A stretch of DNA of 64,000 nucleotides, from NCBI GenBank assembly GCA_037176725.1, contig JAZBRS010000059.1:10341001-10405000 (forward strand), read 5' to 3'. This document shows positions 1-11,289 of the stretch, one piece after another (the stretch's first letter is position 1; each line of letters starts with the position of its first letter). The notes under the pieces are model-generated. The model was not told where the DNA came from and did no database searches. It saw only the letters and a program-made list of their open reading frames with translations. The position numbers and the translations under genes were made by a program. This DNA is from Posidonia oceanica (lineage: Eukaryota > Streptophyta > Magnoliopsida > Alismatales > Posidoniaceae).

Positions 1-1880
1 CACCAACAATGACGATGAAATAGAATTACAAATTGTCATTGAATTTAGACGAAAAAATTATTGGCCAATGTGGAAAAGAGCAACACAAGTTGAATTAGAC
101 TCACTTACAAAATACAAAGTCTTTGAACCAATTGTCCAAATACCAAATGGTGTTACTCTTGTCGGATATAAATGGATGTTCATTCATAAAAGAAATGGAA
201 AGAATGAAATTGTGTGCTACAAAGCAAGACTTGTAGTCCAAGGTTTCATGCAAAGACCAAGAGTCGATTATGAGAAGATGTACTCCCTAGTCATGGATGC
301 GACTACCTTCAGATTCCTAATCAGTCTTGTAGCTTCTAAGAACCTCAATATGTATCTAATGGATGTGGTAACAATATGTTTTTATTGGGGTTTAGATAAA
401 GAAATATACATGAGACTCCCCAATGATTTTAAATTACTAGAAGAATCCATGAGTAAGTCTAAAAGTATTTACCCTGTCAAGCTACTAAGATCACTATATG
501 GATTGAAACAATCTAGACGCATGTGGTATAATAGATTAAATGAATACCTTCAGAAGAAAAGATTTTAACAATGAAATTTACCCATGCATATATATACGAG
601 CATCGAGTACCGATTTCGTACTCATAGTCGTATATGTCGATGATCTAAATATAATTGAAACTCTTGAAGAGATTAATATGATTGCAATCCTACTGACTTC
701 AGAATTTTAGATGAAATATCTCGATAAAACCAAATTCTATCTAAGGCCCCGTTTGGTAAAGATTTTGGACTTGCAGATTGTCCCAGAATCTTGATATGAC
801 CATTAGCTAAACCAAATACCTATTAAAATGGCAGATTCTACACATTAACCGAGACAACACTGATTATGTTTTTATACTTTGTTTGAGAATCCAACATTAG
901 ATTGATTATAAGAGAATCTATCTTTTACACCAAATAGATTTTACACCCATAATCTTACAACTATTCTACCTCGACTTACGTACACAGAATCAAGATTATA
1001 TATCTAAAATCTATTCTAAAATTTTTACCAAATGGGACTTAAGTAACCAAATTGAACACTTGCCGCATGACATACTAGTACATCAATCGACATATACAAA
1101 TAAAATCCTGAAGAATTTTCATATGAAAAAGTATCATCCACTAAGTACACCCATAGTTGTCGGATCATTAGATGTGGAAAAGGATTCCTTTGTCCTCCAG
1201 AAGAGGGAGAGGAGATCCTAGGGCCCAAAGTCCCATATCTAAGTACAATTAGTGCACTAACATATCTAGCAAATTGCACACGATCCGATATTACGTTTGC
1301 AGTAAATCTATTAGCTAGATATAGTTCCACTCCCATTAGAAGATATTAGAAATGAGTTAAGCATATATTACGCTATCTTCAAAGGACAACCGACATGAAA
1401 CTATTTTATCCAAACAGATCCTCTTTACTACTTACAAGATATGTAGATGCAGAATACTTGTCTGATCCCTACAAAAGTAAATCACAGATAGAATACATTT
1501 TCACTTATGGCAGTACAATTATCTCATAGAGATTCGTAAAACAGACAGTGGTAGCAATTTCATCCAACCATTCCGAAATAATCGCTATTCACGAGGCAAG
1601 TCGAGAATGTTTCTGACTTAGACAAGTTATACAACATATTCAAAGTACAAGCAAACTCAAAACTTTCAAAGAAGATCCAACAATAATGTATGAAAGCAAC
1701 ACTACATGTACAGTCCAACTTCATGGAGGCTTCATCAAATGTGACAGAATAAAACACATTTTGCCAAAATTCTTCTACACACATGATCTTCAAAAGAATA
1801 GTCAAATAGACGTCAAACAAATTCAATCAAGTGAGATAAATCTACCGCACATGGCTCCCACCATTGTGAGGTACTAATGA
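1..1880 (+). pseudogene. Ty1/copia pol relic (RT to RNase H)
   Basis: This is the decayed 3' part of a copia polyprotein. From 68 to 568 an open frame carries the copia reverse transcriptase start (WKRA..E, then GYKWMF, the YKARLVVQGF block and SLYGLKQS). After a frame break the catalytic YVDD is visible near 625-645. Homology resumes past an inserted MITE with the IEHLP/STYT.KIL block, then the LANCTR.DI.FAVNLLARYS block at about 1255-1322 and the RNase H region to about 1830. There are several stops (about 1200-1520) and frame changes, so it cannot be expressed. The 5' part lies outside the window. No flanking LTR is recognisable at the 3' side. Confidence 0.85.
745..1039. mobile_element. 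Tourist/Harbinger-like MITE in copia relic
   Basis: A 295-bp insert splits the copia frame. The left end (GGCCCCGTTTGGTAAAGATT) and the reverse complement of the right end (AGTCCCATTTGGTAAAAATT) match at 19 of the first 24 positions. Both sides are flanked by TAA (742-744 and 1040-1042), the usual Harbinger/Tourist target. Removing it rejoins the copia reading frame around the conserved QIEH block, which independently confirms the boundaries. There is no coding capacity. Confidence 0.8.
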
Positions 1881-2167
1881 GGATTTGTATGCAATCCTCA
1901 CCGCACGTGCCAAGTGACTGTTTCTGTAACTTAAATTTGTGACATCTAGGTCACAGTGGAGGAAGTAAATTATATGAACAACCACCTTTTTTTTATCACG
2001 GCTGACGCCACGTCAGCCCATATGCTCCTAATTAATATTAACAATTAATTGCATTGAAAACTTTCAACCGAAGTCGATTTCTTTCACCCCTGATACCTTG
2101 GGTGAGCACAAGGATGATAACTCACTGTGGGTGTAAAATGAATACCATTCTGGATTCTTTCCTTCTG

Positions 2168-5100
2168 TTATAGTTTACTATCTAGTTTGTTTCTGAATTT
2201 CCCTTTATGCTCCTGGTCCATAGACGGGTTGTTCTTGATATTTCTCTTGGCAAGGAATTCAGAGAAGCACGTTCCTTTGCCTTCGTTATTCTTCTTTTCT
2301 AATAATGACCGTTGCACCGATGTTGGAAGGGGTTTCAATGCCCAAACAGAAGAAAGGACAGCATTCTGTGTGTCGAAGGCTTGCAAGATGGAAAAATCCT
2401 GCTCAACTGCTACCAGAAATCAATTGTCAGTCAAGAATTTGGGTCTTATGATTCACAAAATTGCATGAACAGTCACCGAGTTTAGCTGGTTGATCAATCA
2501 CCTGAAAACTCGAAGACTGGCTCTAAAACTGCAGTCGGCATGCTGAAGTTCATTTCTGGTATAATTGCTCCTCCAGTGTGCCTTGCATTGCTGCAATGTA
2601 AATTAAATTCAGATTGAATGTGAGAGAAAATAGGCAAAATGCAGTAGTTAGTGTGGTATCAGAACTAGTCACCCTACAAAAGTTGGCAAGGTTTCCTTGA
2701 ACACGTATAATAAAAAATTTGAACTTTGGAATTTGCGTATAATAGTTGTGTATCACCTTCGTAGGTTCCCATACTATAACTCCATTCAAGTTCTATGATC
2801 TAGGCAAAGGCTAAATACAGCAGGCCATGTAGATTTCACTATTATTGTTTAATGATTATTCAAAGGGGCAAATCCCATAAGCTATAGTAGGACAAATGAA
2901 GGAGAGGAAATCCGCACATACAAGTTCACATGTGGACCCTACTATCACCAATTGGTTACAGTGAAATAGTTGAATAATGGAATATTAAATTAAATCTAGA
3001 GAAACCTGAAATGGTTTGTTACCATGGTCTTTATATATCGGCTAATTAGAATTCTGAAATTGTTGTACGGCATGTTACCAACCTTGTTACAAGTCCAATC
3101 ATTTGACCATTAGAATTTACCACTGCACCTCCACTCATTCCTGGGTAAACTGCAGCAGTTGTTTCAAGCATTATCGGTAAACTTTCTCCAGTTTTCAATG
3201 AAACATACTCAGATAGTTTTTGAGAGTTTGGTGCTCTAACAACTTTGGCTACAATCCCTGAAGAAACATAAGGGTATACATCTGCATATATGTAGGAAAC
3301 AGACAAAAATATGAGAAATAAAGAAAAAGAATAAAAAAAAGAAATAAAATTCAAGAGGGCAATGAATTCCTCTCACCAGATCGAGGCCCAAAAGGACCAT
3401 GCCCTATAACATAAACGTCTAATCCTGGTAACGGGGGTGTGAAGTCCACACTCATGGGGTGAAGTTGATAAGGAACATGTTTAAGTTGCAGTAAGGCAAC
3501 ATCTACTGGCCCCTTGGAAATATAAACCACTCTAGCTTCACTCCAGATCCATGGCTTCGTATTATTCAAACGTACACACATCTTTTTATAGCTTCGGGAG
3601 TCTGACATTGTTGAAGGATATTCATCTGAGTTCTTCAACAATGATGATGGTGGATATGTTTGTTCTTTTTCATAAGCATTGCTTTGTCGTGTTAGTTCAA
3701 TGCAAGTATTACAACTTGTAGATGGAACAGGTTGCGCTTCTGTTCCATTAGTCACACTAAATAGAGACGTTCTTCCAAATCTCCAAGGTTCCAAGAGATG
3801 TGCATTTGTCATTATGAGGCCTCGAGCATTGAGCAAGATACCTGAAGCCCAAGTTCCATCTCCTACTGCAACAAGAACCACAGAGGCAACGGCCCTTTCA
3901 ACTGGAGAGTGTGAGGCCTGAGGAGGAGACGGAAACATAGATAGTCGTTTGATGGATCCCTTGGCAGCATTGCTGCTGGATAATAATGGTTTCCAGGGTC
4001 CATGTAAATTCTTTCTTTCATGCAATCCTGTATCTGCACTGTGTGGCTCATTTGCCAGAACTTCACAGGCATTTGTAATGGAATTCCAGGTGATAACAAG
4101 CTGCATCAAGTTTAATGTGTTGCATATTACAAACTGATGAAACAAAAGAAAATATCAGTACACTAGGATCGTGCCCTACCTGAATTTCTGTACCAGAGCC
4201 TTTTCGCCTAAGAGGTCTGGTTAAAACTCCAGAAAGACATGCATGCTTATCAAAGACAGGAGCACCTTCCATACCTGATAGTGAAATGTCACATGCAGAT
4301 TGAGCTGAACATGACTAAAAGCAAAACACAAATTGAAGCAGGAAAGAGACAGCAGATGGACCATTTATATACCAGGAAGGCATCGAACATCAGCCATCAA
4401 CAATGAGCTATGAGGTGAATCAGCAGGGCAGCAATTCGCAACAGTTCCCACAGATACACTGGTTTAAGAATCAGGATCATATTAAGTTCCAAAGATATTC
4501 TAAACAATAAAAGCCAACAATCAAATTTAGAATCTCGACACTCATGACACTATGAGACCTCTGGAAAAAAAAACATTTTATGAAAATCACAGGAATCAGA
4601 AAGAGATCAATATTTATCCCAGTTTTTTTTTCTGAAAGAACAAGGATTCCAGATTTAGATCTCTCTAGCCCTTTAAATCATGCTAGAGTGTTCATAATTT
4701 GATAAAACTCTGGTGAAATTTAGGACAGTTCACTCATTTAGTCAAAATACTCTTCTAGAAGGTGCTGTTATTGTTTACTAATCTGTCCATAATAAATTTG
4801 TTTTATAATAAAAGGAAATTGTCGGCATGATGTGGTAGATCAGAATATAAGACTACGCTACTTACTCCTTGAGGTTGTAATGCTTTTCTTTTTTTCCTCA
4901 AGTTAGAAAAATATCAACCTAAATTTTACTTAATGTAGAAGTCAGGCATCTGAAGTTTTTTTTTTTTTTTGAGCGGTAGCATCTGAAGGTTTGTAAAGAA
5001 TAAAAGATATTTCAACTGTAAATATGAACTGAACTTGTCATGAACAGGAGGAAAATGAAAAACTGCAAAATGAATATGAGAATCAACAGCATAGAAGGTA

Positions 5101-8100
5101 GTCTTGCCTGTTAGAGAAGTGCAATGGTGACAGGATTCCAAAAGGGGAACCAATCACTAGAAGGAGATCCCCTCTCTTTTGTGGTTGTGATATATTAAGA
5201 CGTGGCAATTCCTGTATCCAGAAAAGCAGTGTTATTTAGGAAGCATTACTGCATAGAAACACCCACACCAGATTTCACCATAATTTAAAATCAAGGGTTT
5301 CTTTTTCTTTTAAGGTGGTAAGTAGGGAAACTTGAAAAAAAATTAACCCACCACAGATGCTTTATTACTGCTATACTTTATACATGTCCAATATCATTCT
5401 AGTTTCACTAAGGTTAGAAAGGCAATTGTATCCAATCAATTGTGCACAGTAAAAAGAAGACTGGTGGAAAACAACCATGAATGTGAATTCCACCTGTCTT
5501 GAAAAAACAAAGACAGCATAAATTCTGATAATCAATACCTGCATGTTAAATCAATGGTGACAAATTACAAAAAAAAGCCCAAAACAGGAAGCTTTCATGC
5601 ATTTTCAAGTTTTGATATGTATTATTGTGGCTAATCATGTGCATCCCAGAAGGTACAGCTATTCAAGACAACACACCCATGTTTGGTTTTATCATGCTCT
5701 AAATCCTGCGCAAAGATGATGTTTTGATGTGGTGAGGAAAGCAGTAAAAACAGGATGGTTTCAAGGGATATTCCTTGGATAATCACATGGTAACACTAAG
5801 GTAGCGTTTGGTGCACTGGAATGGAGGGTGAAATGGATTGAAATGGAATTAAGTTACAGGGACAGAATGGTATTCCTACGTTTGGTATGAAAATATGGTT
5901 AGAATGGTCATTCCCTTTGGAATAAAATTTCCACTTTCCTTAGGAATTTGATTCCTTGATGGTATGTAAGGAATTTAATTCCCATTTCATTGGGAATAAG
6001 GAAAAAAAAACCCAACGCCCCTCTCCCAACCCGTCTCCCTTCCTTGTCAAAACACTCTACAACCTTTCCTCCTCACACATCGCTCCTCCTCCAGTGCTGT
6101 TCCTCCACTGACGTCGTTCCTCTTCCAGCATCCTTCCTTCGATGGCGTTTCCTCCTTTAACCCCTTGATTCCTCACATGCCTCTTCTAACATCGTTGCGC
6201 GACCCTCAAGCCTGAGCTCAACTTAGTGGCGCCGTACCTCTGAAACACAATACGGGTGGGCACCCATGGCGTCGACAGCGGCATCAACTACTCTCCTTTT
6301 AAGAGGAGTAACTCCTCAGCGAATGTTGGGATTCACCCACCCTGCATTATGCTCTCGCACTGCCCACCGGATCACTCACCAAGGTCACCTTGCCCCTCTT
6401 CTTCTTCTTCTACGAGGCACCTTACCACTAATTCATTGTTGAACCAAAGATTTTTGCTCTTACTGCTTTGTAATTGTAAAGCCACCAAATTCCCCTTTTT
6501 TCCTGAAAGTTATCATCAACTAATCAATACTTGTAAGGCTTTATTTTTTAGGAATCGATCAAGAGATTTTATTAAAAATCAAGGAAAAAATTACCAAAAA
6601 ATGTGAAAGCAAAACCTTATCAGGAAGATAATGAATTAGTAGAAAGGCAAGCCCAAAACAAGGATTAAAGAGAAGTTCCAACAGCAAAAGGTAAATAGTA
6701 GAAGAAAACCAACAAATCAATGTTGAAGACACCCAAAACCCAATTTTGTCTAAATATAGATTTTGCATTTCCGATTCTAGTCTTACGTACCAAACACTGG
6801 AAAGGAATTATCTGTCAATTTTGCTCTAATTTTTTATTGTGTATCAAACAGGAATGGAATAAAACTACTTCATTCCATTTCCACTGTAATTCTATTCTAG
6901 AGCTTATTCCATTCCAACGTATTCTCATTCCAACATGCCAAATGCAACATAAGGACGTCACACCCTCATACATGAGTTGAATATTAGTGGATATAGTGAT
7001 TACCTTGAGGCCAGCTGCCATAATTCCAAGAAGAGCAATTGTTGTTGAAGTGGACCTAAGAGGGGAGCTGCTTGATAAATCTGGTAGAACCTGTAAATGA
7101 CTGGAAGAATGATTACTTGCACAACAAGGCAATGACAAACTATCATGAAAATAAGATTGGAAAATGGACACTTTTATTTTTGTCTCATCATTTATCAGAG
7201 GTTTTAAACAAAATTCTGCATCAATCCCCAATTCAAAAATATATAAAGATGATAACCACCTTTCAGCTACCTTTTGATATAACTGTATTGCCTTTTTTTT
7301 GTTTTTTGGGGGTTGGGGGGTGGTTGTGTGTTTTGTTCTTCTTTTCTTTTGATTGTACTCTGTTTTACTGTCTTATCATCTTGATAAGACTTTGCTCTCT
7401 GTTTTGTTTTCCCTTCGGTTTTCTTATAAAAACTTCTTGTAGACCACTTGCTAAAAAAAACCCACCTTTAAGCTGCAAAGATCAACCCCTCCAGGTCTTT
7501 TTAATCTTTTCTGAATATCAGACTTCAGTGGTTTTCTGTCCATTTCTAGGTATATCTGTATATGTGAGGCTTAAATATCTTGAAGGCATCTTTAATGTTT
7601 GGATTAATATAAGGTCGAAAGTTCCCTGGTGTAGTAAATGGTCAGGATTACAAGTATTCTTTCATAATCCAAGGCTTCACAAATACTAATGAGAAGGCCA
7701 TGATCCAAAGCTGCAGATTTATGGAGTCTGGCTCATATTTCATACCCACTTCCTATATCTTCAGAATATGATAAATAAACCATAAACATTCTGATTTATA
7801 AGATAGCTGATTGAGCTGTTATATTTACAAGGAAGGAAAGAAAATAATAAGAATAGTAGCAAATTCAACTAAAAATATTGGATGCATTACCTCTTTCTGA
7901 AGGTCATCAGCAGTAGACCGAGGATCAGTGCTTGATGGGGCCAAAGACCAACCAACATCCCATGAAAAATTCTCAGGTAAATCACCAGGGCTTGTGACCA
8001 ATGATTGGAGAGCATTAGAGGATGTTGGTACCTCAACCTAATGGAAAAATAAACAAAACCTAGTGTGAGTTTAAAATAGAAAAATAAGAAAAAAATTTGC

Positions 8101-9266
8101 CAATGTAGGACGGTTGGTGCGTCAAGCTTATTTGCATGAAGTTAAATGTGTAATCCATGAGACATGAGACTTGGGGTCATGAATTTTCAAATAGAAATTA
8201 ATATTAATGAAGAAGGTCATGTAACACCTGAAAGAGCGACAAGATATCCATATCATAGAAAGAGTGGAATAAACAGTCATCAGTTGAACATCTCATAACT
8301 TCAGAGTTCAGAAGGAAATGCATAATAAAGTTAACAACAATCATTATTAACCAGGACCATATTTTGCAACACTAGAAATGTTTATTTAAAATCCAGAAAA
8401 ACGCTATCAGAGACTAATAGAAAACAAATAAAGAATACCAATGCTAGTAGCTGCGCTTTCATCCAACGAGGATTCACATCGATCTCACTAAGTTTGCACC
8501 CGTTCTCATCTCCCTACAGAGAAGACCACAAGAAGACAAAGGCTGCATATATTTACTCCGACACACACACTGGAATCACAGAATTCTACAATCAGAACAT
8601 ACATTCCCCCAACACTCACTGCCAGCAACAAGAATTAGCATACCTGATCCATCAAAACATCGATACTAGTCTCCAAAATCAACTTGGGCAGTACAACCTG
8701 CAGAAACCCAACAACTCAACCTCCTAGAAAACATTAAAAAAAAGAACTCCAGGCTAAACACCATCACAAACAAGAACCGAAACCTGTGCAGCAGGCAGAC
8801 TCAAACCCTCCTTGGCATTTGGTCGAACAGCTAGAAACGGCTCCACAACAAAAGCAGAGGTGACCACCACGCCACCGCATCTCTCCCAAATCCCCTTGAG
8901 AATCCCAAAGCCACCACTCGCAAAACCCGGAAGCAACACCCCGGAGGCCGAAAGCGTCGTCTTCCCATCCCTGAACCAAACCCAGAAGAGAAAAGAACGA
9001 AACATTTCAAAAAAAGACGAGTTGGGTCGGCCAGGAACACGAAAAAGATTCGATCTTTACGTACTGGTGGAGGTGGAACGGAAGCCTCAGCATCTTCATC
9101 CCTTTGGGGTCCTGGAATTGGCACTGAAAGAAGCATGAGAAGAACAGAACAACAAGGAGAAGAAGGTGTTGGGTTCAGGGCGGGAGGAAGAGGCAGTTAC
9201 CGGGCCTTGGACTCTGACCATGACTGCGTGTTTACGTGCGGTTCTTGCTATCTCTGCCACCTCCAT
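2168..9266 (-). CDS. DEG15: DEG15-like glyoxysomal/peroxisomal processing protease
   Basis: Trypsin-like Deg protease of the peroxisome matrix. The family removes PTS2 presequences from imported proteins. Fourteen exons with consistent phases give 732 aa (Arabidopsis DEG15 is about 709): 9201-9266, 9065-9111, 8784-8970, 8644-8697, 8439-8513, 7891-8037, 7004-7090, 5108-5211, 4373-4458, 4180-4274, 3377-4100, 3083-3281, 2502-2590, 2168-2406. The start is MEVAEIAR. The triad is in place: His about 417 (TNAHLLEP), Asp about 516 (VDVALLQL), Ser about 607 (GMSGGAV). The protein ends in SKL, a canonical PTS1 signal. Other family blocks are [31 protein letters not shown] and MNFSMP. All introns are GT-AG except the one after the 5108 exon, which starts with GC. 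It looks intact. Confidence 0.93.
5106..5107 (-). other. Non-canonical GC splice donor in DEG15 intron 8
   Basis: On the minus strand the exon ends ...TCTAACAG and the intron starts GCAAGA. The acceptor is at 4459-4460 (CCAG|TGTATC). Joining AG to T restores the Ser of the conserved N-S-V-x-x-G-x-x-A-N segment and keeps the frame. The donor otherwise fits the strong CAG|GCAAG consensus typical of plant GC-AG introns. Confidence 0.75.
5800..6949. mobile_element. TIR element (about 1.15 kb) in DEG15 intron 7
   Basis: The left end (GGTAGCGTTTGGTGCACTGG) and the reverse complement of the right end (TGTTGCATTTGGCATGTTGG) are imperfect inverted repeats that continue into GAATG. TAA flanks both ends (5797-5799, 6950-6952), so a PIF/Harbinger-type element is likely. 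Subterminal DNA is rich in GGAATG/CATTCC words. The GC-richer middle (about 6010-6460) has no recognisable transposase, so it is non-autonomous. It sits between the exons at 5108-5211 and 7004-7090 and does not touch splice sites. Confidence 0.6.
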
Positions 9267-9280
9267 TTTTTCCTCCTGGA

Positions 9281-9353
9281 GATGAGAAGAAGAGGAAGAA
9301 GGAGAGGAGGAGGAGGAAGAAGAAGAAGAAGAAGAAGAAGAAGAAGAGAAGGT
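9281..9353. repeat. (GAA)n/(GGA)n tract in DEG15 5' leader
   Basis: Purine-rich microsatellite. On the gene strand it reads as a CTT/TCC-rich tract directly upstream of the DEG15 start at 9266, so it probably lies in the 5' UTR or core promoter, where such tracts are common in plants. Confidence 0.85.
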
Positions 9354-10290
9354 AAGGAATTGAGTTGACTCGGTGAGGACTCGGACGAGTCAAGTGGAAA
9401 TGTTGAATTATTGGTATGATTGATGGTTCATGCAATCAATCAATATTTCCTCATGATTGAAATGGAAAATGATTTAATAAGAATATGAGTGGATAAATAG
9501 ATTTTTAATATGTCTTATGGTTGGAGACTTGGAGAGTTCAAGTTGTCTCCCCCACTCCAAGTTAAATATGGATTAGAAAGCATGTCTCCAAAAATATGTT
9601 TTGGTAGGTGAAAGATTTATCTAGGGTTTCGACTCGATTGCCGATTTACCGACCACATGCATGTATTTTGTACTAATATTGTCGAAACTAACGTGGTGAG
9701 TAAGAACGTGAGACGTTAGTGTTATAGTCCGCGATGAATCCCAGCTCTTAAGTATTTTTTTGGAAATGTATAAATAAATAAATAAGAGTGTGTATATGAT
9801 ATTTACAAAGGTTCTTCTACTCACCAGGTACCATAAATTTTGGTGAGAGCCTCTTCTTCTATGCTAGCCTCTTTTTCTACATTGAGATAATGCAATCAAC
9901 TAAGCTATTGGAGCTCTTATATGCATTCATATTTCAAAATATAATAAAAATGAATTAACCACAATCAAAATATGCTTGGAAAGTAATAAAACAAATATAT
10001 TTTTGGAAATGAAGATTTTCTATTATCTATATGTCCTTAAAAAAAAAAGGAGAAACACTTTCTTGTGAGTAGAAGTCATTTGGGGAAAAATAAGATACGT
10101 CTCAGCACAGATTGTCTACTACGCTGGAGGTCAGCTTTTCCATCATTTCTCTAGTGTCTGGTGTTCATTTAGATGCATATTTAGCTTTGATTAATTGATT
10201 TGTTATCTAACAATTTTAAAGAAGATGACGATTAGACACGAACGATCTAGTAATGTTATTATTTTTATGATTTAAACGTTTCTAAGGTAG
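9354..10290. other. Intergenic region upstream of DEG15
   Basis: AT-rich DNA without a plausible coding region, RNA gene or recognisable transposon terminus. It should contain the DEG15 promoter at its left end, but I cannot place specific elements. Confidence 0.5.
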
Positions 10291-10434
10291 AAATGGTATA
10301 CGAATTTCATTTCTAATCTCAGAATCGACTCCTTCAATATGACTCCGATGTAGTCTTTCTACGTCACAAGTCATGTCGGAGATATATTAGAAAGGTCGAT
10401 TCTAAGATACAAAATAAAGTCCGTATACCATTTT
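10291..10434. repeat. Foldback (hairpin) element, 144 bp
   Basis: The left arm starts AAATGGTATACG and reaches AGAATCGAC at 10329. The right arm (10395-10434) is its reverse complement with about 80 percent identity. Complementarity continues inward through CTCCGATGTAG and its partner CATGTCGGAG, so nearly the whole segment can fold on itself. No clear target duplication is visible. A short MITE is the likeliest reading; a young MIRNA-like hairpin is an alternative. Confidence 0.7.
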
Positions 10435-10989
10435 CCTTTCAAAGATAGCCAATGTTTCTTGATACTTTTTATTGTCAAGTCCCTCTACTAGTTGGATGTA
10501 AATACATGAATGCAATCTCCTCGTTTAATTTTTTCTGATACGAATTGTTTTTCACTTGTTGAGTCACTTTTACTGAACACGATGCAGGTGCTTTTAAGTT
10601 TGGACCGGTGGCAACGGGTTGGTGGTTGGTTTGTTTTATAAAGTGTTTCATGCTTGTCTATTGTATTTTGCATACACATACAGACATACTGCATGTTATT
10701 GACCATTGTGGCAATAGTTTGTTAGTACCATGGTGTAGATATTTATACATCTGTCTTCACTTTTTTATAACTATTTATTTTCAGTTTTATAAGATTAGAT
10801 TGAATCACAACAATAGGCTTGGCAGTTGGCATCATGTTCAACCCATCATTTCTATTGTGTTTGATATTTATCGTACAAGCATACCAAGAGAGAGAGTACC
10901 GTGTGTTTGATACCTTGCTTTTGATACCTTGCTTGTTTGATATAAGCAAGAAAAACGAATGAAAAACGAATGAATCGTTGTTTAAAATA

Positions 10990-11284
10990 TCCAAAATCAG
11001 AATTACCAAAACTCAAACATAAAAAAAATTAAACGTTTTTTTAAGATAGAAACCACTAATCATTTTGAAATTGACCATAAAGTAATTGAATGGTACCAAG
11101 ATCAAGAAAATACAGATAATAAGTATATATATTATCGAGTTGTGCTTAAAAAAATATTATTTACTAGAAATTACACATCAATGTTAAATAATATCTTAAT
11201 ATAAAAAACTTCAAACTTTTCCTAAAATTGTAAACCTCTTAACCTTTATAATTTGATAAGAATGCAATAGAGTGTTAGCAAAAT
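10990..11284. repeat. AT-rich repeat, copy 1 left part
   Basis: Reads (A)AACTCAAACATAAA, then an ATTGACCATAAAGT block, an AAATTACACAT block and GTTAGCAAAATAT. The same order of blocks recurs from about 14355 to 14620. The copy is interrupted by the solo LTR at 11290 and resumes at about 14099. Confidence 0.7.
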
Positions 11285-11289
11285 ATAGT

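Noticed and set aside
2187..2468. Plus-strand ORF opposite the last DEG15 exon
   Set aside because: Shadow of the DEG15 C-terminal exon; no domain, and the minus strand has conserved protein with splice phases.
6256..6606. 116-codon ORF in the TIR element
   Set aside because: Low-complexity Ser/His/Leu composition, no transposase motif; lies in DEG15 intron 7.
8812..9138. Plus-strand ORF of 108 codons
   Set aside because: Antisense of DEG15 exons 2 and 3.
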